Shown here piece after piece: positions 7,116-15,273 of a stretch of 39,453 bases of DNA. How positions within the stretch are numbered: the stretch's first letter is position 1; each line of letters begins with the position of its first letter. The notes below the pieces were generated by a model. The model was given only the letters and a program-made list of their open reading frames with translations. It ran no database searches and was not told where the DNA came from. This DNA is from Candidatus Epulonipiscium sp. (GTDB lineage: Bacteria; Bacillota; Clostridia; Lachnospirales; JAAYNZ01), in the NCBI GenBank assembly GCA_012524135.1, contig JAAYSE010000018.1, positions 1 to 39,453 on the forward strand. Reading direction: 5' to 3'. A program made the translations under genes and the position numbers.

Positions 7116-8582
7116 ATGGATACGACGACATTAACAATCATTGCCATTATTATTGGGGTGTTATTTTTGTTACTTCTTAGCATAGCTGCTATGTGGAGAA
7201 AAGTATCCCAAGATAAGGCTTTGGTTATAACAGGGCTTAAAAAGAGAGTAATTTCTGGAGGAGGAGGTTGGATTATTCCTCTTTTAGAGAAGACAGATGT
7301 AATTTCTCTAGAAAATATGAAAATAGAAGTTCGAACAGGAGGCGCTCTTACAGAACAAGGTGTTGAAATTATTGCAGATGGAGTTGCTGTATTAAAGGTA
7401 AAATCAGATCAAGAGTCTATTTTAGCAGCAGTAGAGCAATTTAATACAGGGTCAGAAAAAACAACGATTGATTTTATCAAAGATACAGCGAAAGATGTAT
7501 TAGAGGGTAAATTACGAGAAATTATTTCGAAAATGAGTGTAGAAGAAATTTATAAAGATCGAGAAAAATTTGCTTCTCAAGTACAAGAAGTTGCTGCTTT
7601 AGATTTAGCAGAAATGGGATTAGAAATAAAAGCGTTTACTATTAGAGATATTAAAGATGATAATGGATACTTGGAAGCCTTAGGAAAAAAACGGATTTCG
7701 GAAGTAAAAAGAGATGCTGAAATAGCTGAATCAGAGGCAGATAAAGAAACAAAAATCAAAACAGCAGAAGCAACTCGCTTAGGAAAAGAAGCTCAAATTT
7801 TGGCGGAAACACAAGTAGCAGAAGCAAATAAAGAAAAGGAACTAAAAGTACAATCGTATCGTAGAGAACAAGAAACGGAAAAAGCAAAAGCCGATTTGGC
7901 ATATGTCATTGAAGAGAGTAAAATTCAACAAGAAGTTGAAAGACAAAAGATGGAAGTTCAAATTGTTAAAAAAGCAAAAGAAATTGAATTAGCAGAACAA
8001 GAAGCTTTGCGAAAAGAAAGAGAATTAGAAGCGACCGTAAAAAAACAAGCGGATGCTGAAAAATATAGTTCAGAAAAGGCAGCGGAGGCTCAAAAATATC
8101 GTGAAATTCAAGATGCTCTCGCACAAGCAGAAGCAATTAAAGCAACAGGAACCGCTCGTGCAGAAGCAAGACGATTAGAAGGAATGGCAGAAGTGGATAT
8201 CATTCGAGAAAAAGGAAAGGCTGAAGCAGAAGCAATGATGAAAAAAGCAGAAGCATTTAAACAATATAATGATGCTGCTGTAACTCAAATGATTATTGAA
8301 AAGTTACCTGAAATTGCTAAGGCAGTAGCAGAACCGTTATCTAAAACAGATAAAATTGTAATTATTGATTCTGGGGAAGGTAAGGGAGGAGCAACTAAAG
8401 TTACCGATTATGTTACTCAAATTATTTCTTCTTTACCAGAGACTGTGGAAGCTGTGACAGGAATTAATGTAACAAATATATTGAAAAAACAAGCAAATGC
8501 TTCTGAAAAAATGCCACTGCCTATTTCTGAAGTATCTGTACCCAAAGAAAAAGTAGAAACAGAGTCTATAATAGAATCCTAA
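7116..8582 (+). CDS. floT: Flotillin (SPFH-domain membrane microdomain scaffold)
   Basis: A 488-residue protein with one N-terminal membrane segment (about 7-27), an SPFH/PHB domain (about 28-200), then a long Ala/Glu/Lys-rich coiled coil (about 200-390) with repeated AEA and EAE steps typical of flotillin, and a flexible C-terminus. Bacterial flotillins oligomerise at fluid, lipid-defined membrane domains and affect membrane protein assembly and sporulation signalling. It lies directly after the NfeD-like partner. The length is close to FloT of Bacillus. No frame disruption is seen. Confidence 0.92.
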   Translation: MDTTTLTIIAIIIGVLFLLLLSIAAMWRKVSQDKALVITGLKKRVISGGGGWIIPLLEKTDVISLENMKIEVRTGGALTEQGVEIIADGVAVLKVKSDQESILAAVEQFNTGSEKTTIDFIKDTAKDVLEGKLREIISKMSVEEIYKDREKFASQVQEVAALDLAEMGLEIKAFTIRDIKDDNGYLEALGKKRISEVKRDAEIAESEADKETKIKTAEATRLGKEAQILAETQVAEANKEKELKVQSYRREQETEKAKADLAYVIEESKIQQEVERQKMEVQIVKKAKEIELAEQEALRKERELEATVKKQADAEKYSSEKAAEAQKYREIQDALAQAEAIKATGTARAEARRLEGMAEVDIIREKGKAEAEAMMKKAEAFKQYNDAAVTQMIIEKLPEIAKAVAEPLSKTDKIVIIDSGEGKGGATKVTDYVTQIISSLPETVEAVTGINVTNILKKQANASEKMPLPISEVSVPKEKVETESIIES

Positions 8583-8587
8583 CCTAC

Positions 8588-8616
8588 TTGACAGAAAAGA
8601 ATTTGTGGATTATGAT
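8588..8616 (+). promoter_or_regulatory. Promoter of the proS T-box transcript
   Basis: TTGACA (8588-8593), 17-base spacer and TATGAT (8611-8616), almost perfect consensus, starting six bases after the flotillin stop codon. Transcription would start near 8623. Confidence 0.85.
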
Positions 8617-8623
8617 TATGCCA

Positions 8624-8872
8624 AATCCAATATCGTAAAAACAAAGAAAAGAAATAGTAAAAGTGTAATCTTTTTACAGAGAGGAAATCTGTGGCTGAAA
8701 GATTTCTAAAAGAACATTTTGAACCCATCTTGGAGTTCTAGGTTGAATAATAGTAGACACTAGCGGTTTCCTACCGTTATTAGGACCAAGTGGATCTATA
8801 TAAAGATAGATCAACAAGGGTGGTACCACCGATAACCTCGGTCCCTTTTGGGATAGAGGTTATTATTTTTTT
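8624..8872 (+). promoter_or_regulatory. Proline T-box riboswitch (tRNA-sensing leader of proS)
   Basis: The leader holds the conserved T-box AAGGGTGGTACCACCG (8816-8831), whose GGTACC-type bulge pairs with the uncharged tRNA acceptor end, overlapping a terminator: ATAACCTC (8832-8839) with GAGGTTAT (8856-8863), then a T-run to 8872. An AGAG motif near 8680 and a GAA-CCC-ATC-TTGGAG segment near 8720-8736 mark the Stem I specifier region, with CCC, a proline codon, at the expected place. Uncharged tRNA-Pro would stabilise the antiterminator and allow proS expression. Confidence 0.92.
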
Positions 8873-8895
8873 GTAAAAAAGGAAGGAGAATAAAA

Positions 8896-10332
8896 ATGGC
8901 AAAGAAAGAAAAAATGGTTCAAGAAATTACTTCTATGCAAGATGATTTTGCACAATGGTATACGGATGTGGTGAAAAAATCAGAGCTAATTGATTATTCT
9001 AGCGTTCGAGGTTGTATGATTATACGACCTTATGGATATGCTATTTGGGAGAATATACAGAAAGAATTAGATAGTCGTTTTAAAGCAACAGGACATGAAA
9101 ATGTGTATATGCCTATGTTTATTCCAGAAGGCCTATTACAAAAAGAAAAAGATCACGTAGAAGGATTTGCACCTGAAGTAGCCTGGGTGACTCATGGAGG
9201 AGAAGAAAAATTAACCGAACGACTTTGTGTTCGTCCAACATCAGAAACGTTATTTTGTGAACATTATGGAAATATAATCCAATCGTATCGCGATTTACCT
9301 AAACTTTACAATCAATGGTGTTCTGTCGTTCGTTGGGAAAAAACGACTCGTCCTTTTCTTCGAACTTTAGAATTTTTATGGCAAGAAGGACATACTGCTC
9401 ACGCTACTGCAGAAGAAGCCGAAGAAGAAACTCTTCGTATGCTTAATGTCTATGCAGAATTTTGTGAAAATGTCTTAGCTATTCCTGTTATTAAAGGGCA
9501 AAAAACAGAAAAAGAAAAGTTTGCAGGTGCTATGGCTACTTATACAATTGAAAGTTTAATGCATGATGGAAAGGCATTACAATCAGGTACCAGTCACAAT
9601 TTTGGTGATGGATTTGCTAAAGCTTTTGATATTCAATTCACGGATAAAGATAATGAATTACAATATGTTCATCAAACATCATGGGGAGTTACTACTCGTT
9701 TAATTGGAGCTGTTATCATGGTACATGGAGATGATAATGGTTTAGTGTTACCTCCTGCTATTGCCCCTTTACAATTAGTCATTGTGCCTATTGCTCAACA
9801 TAAAGAAGGAGTGCTAGATACCGCATATAAACTAAAAGGACAACTAAGTCAATGGGTAAGAGTAAAAGTAGATGATAGTGACAAAATGCCCGGATGGAAA
9901 TTTAGTGAACATGAGATGAAGGGTGTACCTCTTCGTTTAGAAATTGGGCCTAGGGATATCGAAAAACAACAAGTGGTTTTAGTTCGCCGAGATACAGGAG
10001 AAAAACTTTTTGTTCCTATGGAAGAACTTAATACAAAAATTCCTCAAATGATGAAACAAATTCAAAAAGATCTTTTAGAGAAGGCAAGACAACATCGAGA
10101 TGGCCATACGTATATAGCGAATACCCTAGAAGAATTTGAACAAATAGTGGAAGAAAAGCCAGGATTCATTAAAGCGATGTGGTGTGGAGATGTAGCTTGT
10201 GAAGACTTTATTAAAGAAAAAACAGGAGCTACAGCAAGATGTATTCCTTTTGAACAAGAAGAATTAGGTTCTACCTGTGTTTGTTGTGGAAAGCCTAGCA
10301 AACATATGGTATATTGGGGAAAAGCCTATTAA
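8896..10332 (+). CDS. proS: Prolyl-tRNA synthetase, short archaeal/eukaryal type
   Basis: A class II aminoacyl-tRNA synthetase of 478 residues that charges tRNA-Pro. Motifs: RPTSET at 113-118, motif 2 around [15 protein letters not shown] at 156-170, a class II motif 3 region near 270-300, an anticodon-binding domain (about 290-400) and a C-terminal zinc-type domain with CGDVAC and CVCCGK ending in YWGKAY. The length, the C-terminal Cys domain ending in Tyr and the absence of the inserted editing domain mark the archaeal/eukaryal-like (ProS type 3) class, used by many Clostridia. It is controlled by the T-box just upstream. Confidence 0.96.
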   Translation: MAKKEKMVQEITSMQDDFAQWYTDVVKKSELIDYSSVRGCMIIRPYGYAIWENIQKELDSRFKATGHENVYMPMFIPEGLLQKEKDHVEGFAPEVAWVTHGGEEKLTERLCVRPTSETLFCEHYGNIIQSYRDLPKLYNQWCSVVRWEKTTRPFLRTLEFLWQEGHTAHATAEEAEEETLRMLNVYAEFCENVLAIPVIKGQKTEKEKFAGAMATYTIESLMHDGKALQSGTSHNFGDGFAKAFDIQFTDKDNELQYVHQTSWGVTTRLIGAVIMVHGDDNGLVLPPAIAPLQLVIVPIAQHKEGVLDTAYKLKGQLSQWVRVKVDDSDKMPGWKFSEHEMKGVPLRLEIGPRDIEKQQVVLVRRDTGEKLFVPMEELNTKIPQMMKQIQKDLLEKARQHRDGHTYIANTLEEFEQIVEEKPGFIKAMWCGDVACEDFIKEKTGATARCIPFEQEELGSTCVCCGKPSKHMVYWGKAY

Positions 10333-10360
10333 AATTATGTTATAAGAAAGGGGGATCCTA

Positions 10361-11932
10361 GTGAAAGAAAGATCAACTGATTTGAGTCGTAGAAAAGAAA
10401 TTCTTGCTGTATTAATGAAATACGGAATTAAAGAAGGAATGACAACTAGTGATTTACCCCTTCGTTTTCGTTTGGCATTAGAAGAATTAGGACCTACATT
10501 TATTAAGATCGGACAGATTTTATCTACTCGTCCTGATTTATTACCTTCTGCTTATATTGAAGAATTAAAAAAGTTACAAGACAATGCAATTCCAGAACCT
10601 TTTTCTAGTATACAACAATTATTAGAAGAAGAATTTCCACAAGGAATAAATCAGGTTTTTACTACTTTTGAAAAAGCTCCTTTAGCTTGTGCTTCTTTAT
10701 CTGAGGTACATCGGGCTACACTTAAGGATGGAACCTTTGTAGTAGTCAAGATTCAACGACCTAAAATTAGAGATAAGATGGAGCGAGATATTGAACTTTT
10801 AAAACGAGTTTTTTGCTTAATAAAATGGACTCCATTAGATACACCTTTTGATCCTGTTGAAATCTTAGATGAAATTTGGATATCTACTAGAAAAGAATTA
10901 GATTTTTTACAAGAAGCAGAAAACCTAAAAAGATTTTATGAGTATCACAAAGATTCAAAGAAAGTTACCTGTCCTAAAGTTTGGGAAGAATATAGTAGTT
11001 CTAAAATTTTAGTTATGGAGCAAATAGAAGGTATAAAAATAGGAGATACACTTGATCTAAAAGAACAAGGATATGATGTAGAAAAAATAGGAGAAGACTT
11101 TATTCAAGATTATTTAAAACAAATTTTTGAAGATGGCTTTTTTCATGCAGATCCTCATCCGGGAAATGTTCTCATTCATGATGGTACAATAGTATACCTT
11201 GATTTTGGCATGATGGGAGAGTTAAGTTCTGATTTACAATCGCGATTTAATCAATTTTTATATGCAGTTAGTATAAAAGACGTTCATGCCATGATGATCT
11301 CTATAACAAAAATAGGTATCATTCGGGGCAAATTAAATAAAAATCAACTGTATCAAGATGTAGAAGATATGTATGATACGTATATCGATCAATCATTGGC
11401 AAATATTCAGATACCAGCACTGATGGAAGAAGTAATGAATATCTGTAAAAAAAATAATATTCGGATTCCTAGAAATTTAACAATGCTTTTAAGAGGATTA
11501 ATAACGATAGAAGGTACTTTAGGACAACTTGCTCCTACGATTAATACTATGGATATTATAGTGCCTTATGTAAAAAAACAAATGATAAAAAATCATAATA
11601 TAAAAGAAGATTTTGTGCAAATGGCAGAAGATTTTTATTCTGTTTCTAAAAACAGTTTTAAATTACCATTACGTTTTTTAGAATTATTAGATCAGCTATT
11701 ATCTGGAAATTTTAAAGTAAAAATGGATCATATTTATCTAGAAAAAGCCATTCAAGAATTAAGTAAAATGGTGAATCGATTAGTATTTGGTATTATGATC
11801 GCTGCTTTTTTAATAGGTTCATCCATCGTTATGAATGCGGAACTAATAACCATTGGTTTTATTGGGTATATTACAGCGGGAATTTTAGGACTATGGCTTA
11901 TGATTTCTATCTTACGATCTGGAAAATTATAA
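10361..11932 (+). CDS. ABC1/AarF/UbiB atypical kinase family protein
   Basis: A 523-residue protein starting at GTG after AAGGGGG. ABC1 signatures: KIGQ at 49-52 (KxGQ), a variant of the Ala-rich loop (ASLSEVHRA, 111-119), catalytic-type Lys130 in VVVKIQRP, QEAEN at 184-188, HADPHPGN at 262-269 and DFG at 281-283. Two hydrophobic helices close the C-terminus (about 474-495 and 500-520), anchoring it to the membrane. In proteobacteria UbiB supports ubiquinone synthesis; this probable anaerobe shows no quinone gene in the window, so a lipid or isoprenoid-related role is more likely, but not shown. It is 28 bases from proS and may be read through from it. Confidence 0.88.
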   Translation: MKERSTDLSRRKEILAVLMKYGIKEGMTTSDLPLRFRLALEELGPTFIKIGQILSTRPDLLPSAYIEELKKLQDNAIPEPFSSIQQLLEEEFPQGINQVFTTFEKAPLACASLSEVHRATLKDGTFVVVKIQRPKIRDKMERDIELLKRVFCLIKWTPLDTPFDPVEILDEIWISTRKELDFLQEAENLKRFYEYHKDSKKVTCPKVWEEYSSSKILVMEQIEGIKIGDTLDLKEQGYDVEKIGEDFIQDYLKQIFEDGFFHADPHPGNVLIHDGTIVYLDFGMMGELSSDLQSRFNQFLYAVSIKDVHAMMISITKIGIIRGKLNKNQLYQDVEDMYDTYIDQSLANIQIPALMEEVMNICKKNNIRIPRNLTMLLRGLITIEGTLGQLAPTINTMDIIVPYVKKQMIKNHNIKEDFVQMAEDFYSVSKNSFKLPLRFLELLDQLLSGNFKVKMDHIYLEKAIQELSKMVNRLVFGIMIAAFLIGSSIVMNAELITIGFIGYITAGILGLWLMISILRSGKL

Positions 11933-11960
11933 AGGACTCTTGTATTTTCCAAGAGTCCTT
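11932..11960. terminator. Bidirectional terminator of the ABC1 gene and stress-protein gene
   Basis: AAGGACTCTTG (11932-11942, overlapping the ABC1 stop codon) pairs with 11950-11960. It separates two convergent genes. Confidence 0.8.
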
Positions 11961-11980
11961 CTAATTTTAATACACATTCA

Positions 11981-12466
11981 CTAATACACATTCACTTCTG
12001 AAGCACCATAATTCCGTAATACATTAGCAACTTCATCTACTTTATCATCTGATTGTTGCATAGTAAATACATATTTTCCTTGTTTGATATAATTCTCATA
12101 TTGCTTACTGTCATCTTCTGGGATTCCTAAGTCTACTAAACCACCTACAATACCACCAGTGACAGCGCCTGATAATACTCCAGCTAAAGGTCCAGCAGCA
12201 GCAATAACCCCAAGGCCTGGTAAAGCAAAAGTTCCAGCTCCTAAAAGAAGTCCAGCTAGTCCACCAAGCACACCACCTGTTGTAACTCCATCCGAAATAT
12301 TATCATTTACAAAGTCATCACTATCTGGTCCTTCTTCTAAAGCGCCATCATCTGCTTTGGCTATAATAGAAATGTCATCCATACGCAATCCACGATTTTT
12401 AATTTCATGGGCTGCATTTTCTGCCTCATCTCGTGTACTAAATACAGCTACAATGGTTTTATCCAT
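11981..12466 (-). CDS. General-stress-protein 17M-like protein with glycine-zipper core
   Basis: 161 residues: an N-terminal alpha/beta domain (1-40, TIVAVFSTRDEAENAAHEI) of the general stress protein 17M/YflT type, a Gly/Ala-rich hydrophobic middle (60-113, GGVLGGLAGLLLG and GGIVGGL steps) that resembles a glycine-zipper membrane hairpin, and a C-terminal part (120-161) repeating the ferredoxin-like fold. Such proteins are induced by stress in Firmicutes; biochemical function unknown. AAGGAGG lies upstream of the ATG. Monocistronic, convergent with the ABC1 gene. Confidence 0.75.
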   Translation of the reverse strand: MDKTIVAVFSTRDEAENAAHEIKNRGLRMDDISIIAKADDGALEEGPDSDDFVNDNISDGVTTGGVLGGLAGLLLGAGTFALPGLGVIAAAGPLAGVLSGAVTGGIVGGLVDLGIPEDDSKQYENYIKQGKYVFTMQQSDDKVDEVANVLRNYGASEVNVY

Positions 12467-12725
12467 AAAGATCCTCCTTTAGTGATTAATATAAAATATA
12501 ATCCTTTATAGTTTTATCTTAAGACGATATAAATATACATCTATCTAGTAAATGTAATTAATTATAGATTCTTTATTGAACTTTTAAATAAAGGATACAT
12601 TAGAAAATTGTATAAATTCATATAAACAACCCTGACAGTTTGAGTAGAAGAACTATATAAGTATTTATAACAGTTAGAATTTGAACTTAGAAATCTTAAA
12701 AATTAAGTAAAGGAGGTGTTGTAAA
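12467..12725. other. Intergenic region between the stress-protein gene and cca
   Basis: Holds divergent promoters by position but none with clear consensus hexamers was found. A short CTTTATT/AATAAAG inverted repeat near 12570-12595 is weak. Nothing else is recognised. Confidence 0.35.
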
Positions 12726-14066
12726 ATGATGAGAAATATTCAAGTTCCTCTTAAGGTACAAAAAATATTAGATACCCTAGAACAAGGAGGATATGAAGGA
12801 TATATTGTTGGAGGCTGTGTTCGGGATAGTTTGCTGGGAAAACAACCACAAGATTGGGATATTACTACTTCAGCAAAACCAGAAGAAGTAAAGAAATTAT
12901 TTAAAAAGACAGTAGATACCGGAATTGCTCATGGTACTGTTACGGTTTTGTTAGATAAAGAAGGGTTTGAAGTTACTACGTATCGTATTGAAGGAGAATA
13001 CACCGATCATCGAAGACCATCAGAAGTAGCATTTACTAAAAATATTGTAGCAGATTTACAAAGAAGAGATTTTACGATAAATGCGATTGCGTATCATCCT
13101 AAAGTAGGTTTTGTAGATCCTTTTCAAGGTAGGGAGGATTTAAAAAAAGGGATTATTCAATGTGTAGGAAAGGCAGAAGAACGTTTTGATGAAGATGCAC
13201 TTCGAATGTTACGAGCGACACGATTTTTAGCTCAATTAGGTTTTAATATAGAAGAAAAAACATATCAAGCGATACAAAACCAAGCGTCTCTTATTCAATA
13301 TATTAGTGTAGAACGAATTCGAGAAGAAATAAATAAAATGTTACTTTCTTCTCATCCAAAATCATTTATGATCTTAGAAGATTTAGGATTATTGACTTAT
13401 ATTTTACCAGAATTTCAAATGTGTATTGGTGTAGAACAAAATCATCCGTATCATTGTTATACAGTAGCGGAACATATATTAAAAACTGTAGAAAAAGTTC
13501 CGGCTACCCTTTGTTATCGATGGACGATGCTTTTGCATGATATCGGAAAACCTCTAACCCAAACTATAGATGATAAGGGTATTCATCATTTTTATGGACA
13601 TGTAGAAAAAAGTGTAGAATTAGCTCAAAAGATTTTGAAACGTTTTAAATTTGACAAGAAAACAGCTAAGCATATTCTACGTTTAATTAACGCTCATGAT
13701 GAAAAGATAGGAGAAAAGGAAAGACAAATACGGCGTGTTGTAAGTCGAGTAGGTGAGGATTTATTCTTAGATTTATTAGAAATTCAAAAGGCGGATATAC
13801 AAGGTCAAAATCTTAATTTAATGGAGAAACGATTAGAAAGAATAGAAAGCATTAGAAATACTTTTCTAAAAATGCAAAAAGAAAAACAATGTATGAGTAT
13901 TAAAAATTTAGCTATAAATGGAAAAGATTTAAAAGAAATTGGTTTTATTCAAGGGAAAAAAATTGGAGAAACTTTAAATCAATTATTTCAATATGTGATT
14001 GAAGATCCGGGAAAAAATACGAAAGAAGAATTACTTTCTTTTGCTAAACAACATTTATATGAATAA
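12726..14066 (+). CDS. cca: CCA-adding tRNA nucleotidyltransferase with HD domain
   Basis: A 446-residue class II nucleotidyltransferase that builds or repairs the 3' CCA of tRNAs from CTP and ATP. It shows GGCVRD at 29-34, the metal-binding DWD at 43-45, RRDFTINA at 113-120, an EDALRMLRATRF-type segment near 156-167 and an HD phosphohydrolase domain (HDIGKP from 271). Both tRNA genes in this window lack an encoded CCA, so an adding (not only repairing) activity is required. AAAGGAGGTG precedes the ATG. The next gene, CotS-like, begins 74 bases downstream. Confidence 0.93.
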   Translation: MMRNIQVPLKVQKILDTLEQGGYEGYIVGGCVRDSLLGKQPQDWDITTSAKPEEVKKLFKKTVDTGIAHGTVTVLLDKEGFEVTTYRIEGEYTDHRRPSEVAFTKNIVADLQRRDFTINAIAYHPKVGFVDPFQGREDLKKGIIQCVGKAEERFDEDALRMLRATRFLAQLGFNIEEKTYQAIQNQASLIQYISVERIREEINKMLLSSHPKSFMILEDLGLLTYILPEFQMCIGVEQNHPYHCYTVAEHILKTVEKVPATLCYRWTMLLHDIGKPLTQTIDDKGIHHFYGHVEKSVELAQKILKRFKFDKKTAKHILRLINAHDEKIGEKERQIRRVVSRVGEDLFLDLLEIQKADIQGQNLNLMEKRLERIESIRNTFLKMQKEKQCMSIKNLAINGKDLKEIGFIQGKKIGETLNQLFQYVIEDPGKNTKEELLSFAKQHLYE

Positions 14067-14140
14067 TCCTGTCCTCATAAAACATTCCCTTCTTACATAT
14101 ATAATAATAGTGGTTTCATCTAGGAAGTGGGGTGTTGTAT

Positions 14141-15139
14141 GTGACAGATATTCATTTTTATGTGGTAAAAAATTTTGGTATGAGGCTAAAAGATTACCAA
14201 AAAATATGGGGTATGTATCTATGTAATACAGATCAAGGAGCAAAAATATTGAAGCCTGTTTATATGAAAGAAGGTCAAATTTGGTTTCAACATAGTACCA
14301 AAGAATATTTATATAAGCAAGGTTTTCAACAATGTTCTAGATTTTATGTATCAGATCAAAAAACACCATATTATGTACATGATGGGCAAATATATATTAT
14401 GGAAGATTGGAGAGAAGGAGAAGAATTAGATTATACGGATTTTCAATCTGTGCAAGAAGTTACGAAACTATTAGGTTCATTTCATTATCATTCAAAAGGA
14501 ATGAGTCCGTTAAAAGGTTCAGATCCAATTTCGTATCTTTCAAATTTCCCTTATCAGATGGAAAAAAGAATTATAGAATTAAATCATTTTCGTAAAAGAA
14601 TATATAAACATCGTAGGCTTTCTGATTTTGATCTTTTGTTTATTCGGTATTATCCTTATTATTATGAATTAGCAATCGAATCATTAACATTATTAGAAAG
14701 TACTTCTTGCCGTGCTTTGATTCAAAAATTAAAGCAAGATCAGTATGTATGTCATGGAAAATTTATTCATCATAATCTTATAAAAACAGAAGTAGATTGG
14801 TGGATACAAGATTTTTCATATTGTTCCTATCATATTCCGATATATGAGTTTACATCTTTTGTTAACAAAACCATGCAAAAAAGTGAATGGGATACAGAAA
14901 AGGCCTTAACAATGTTTGAAATTTATAAACCGTATATTGGTTATAATGATGATCTTGAATTATTATTTTTAAGTTTGTTACTGTTTCCAGAAAGATTTTG
15001 GAAACTTTGTAATCAATATTATAATCAACGAAGAACGCATCCTGCTAAAAAACAGGTAGAAAAAATGCAAGAATTAGTGGAAAAGCAGGAAGATCATAAA
15101 GAGTTTTTAAAAAGCATAAAACAGATATTACTAGAATAA
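14141..15139 (+). CDS. CotS-family spore coat protein (pseudokinase-like)
   Basis: 332 residues of the CotS/YutH/YsxE family, spore-coat proteins with an aminoglycoside-phosphotransferase-like fold. The N-terminus (YGM-type helix, then GAKILKPV) and the CHGKFIHHN segment (204-212) correspond to the kinase catalytic loop, but the loop Asp normally after HG is Lys, and the metal-binding region is reduced to QDFSYC, so catalysis is doubtful. GTG 14141 is chosen because GGGGTG sits six bases upstream; an in-frame GTG at 14132 overlaps that site. It ends in a terminator. Sporulation timing is inferred from family only. Confidence 0.75.
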   Translation: MTDIHFYVVKNFGMRLKDYQKIWGMYLCNTDQGAKILKPVYMKEGQIWFQHSTKEYLYKQGFQQCSRFYVSDQKTPYYVHDGQIYIMEDWREGEELDYTDFQSVQEVTKLLGSFHYHSKGMSPLKGSDPISYLSNFPYQMEKRIIELNHFRKRIYKHRRLSDFDLLFIRYYPYYYELAIESLTLLESTSCRALIQKLKQDQYVCHGKFIHHNLIKTEVDWWIQDFSYCSYHIPIYEFTSFVNKTMQKSEWDTEKALTMFEIYKPYIGYNDDLELLFLSLLLFPERFWKLCNQYYNQRRTHPAKKQVEKMQELVEKQEDHKEFLKSIKQILLE

Positions 15140-15146
15140 AAAAATT

Positions 15147-15176
15147 AGAGAATACATTTTTATGTATTCTCTTTTT
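15147..15176 (+). terminator. Terminator of the CotS-like gene
   Basis: AGAGAATACAT (15147-15157) pairs with 15162-15172 around a four-base loop, followed by a T-run to 15176. Confidence 0.85.
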
Positions 15177-15195
15177 CGTTTGTTATCAATTTTGA

Positions 15196-15224
15196 TTGAG
15201 TTTTAATTCTATTTTCGATATAAT
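15196..15224 (+). promoter_or_regulatory. Promoter of the PEGA-domain gene
   Basis: TTGAGT (15196-15201), 17-base spacer, TATAAT (15219-15224); 49 bases before the ATG, which has AGAGGAG upstream. Confidence 0.7.
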
Positions 15225-15273
15225 GTAGTTAATTAACGGATTTGTTAAAAACAATGTAAAGAGGAGAAAAAAT

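Noticed and set aside
11752-11991. Minus-strand ORF over the end of the ABC1 gene
   Set aside because: It lies opposite a well-conserved kinase-like coding region and across a terminator; a shadow frame.
12159-12482. 107-codon plus-strand ORF opposite the glycine-zipper gene
   Set aside because: Composition (Pro/Ala/Ser) is the mirror of Gly/Ala-rich codons on the true strand; no ribosome site.
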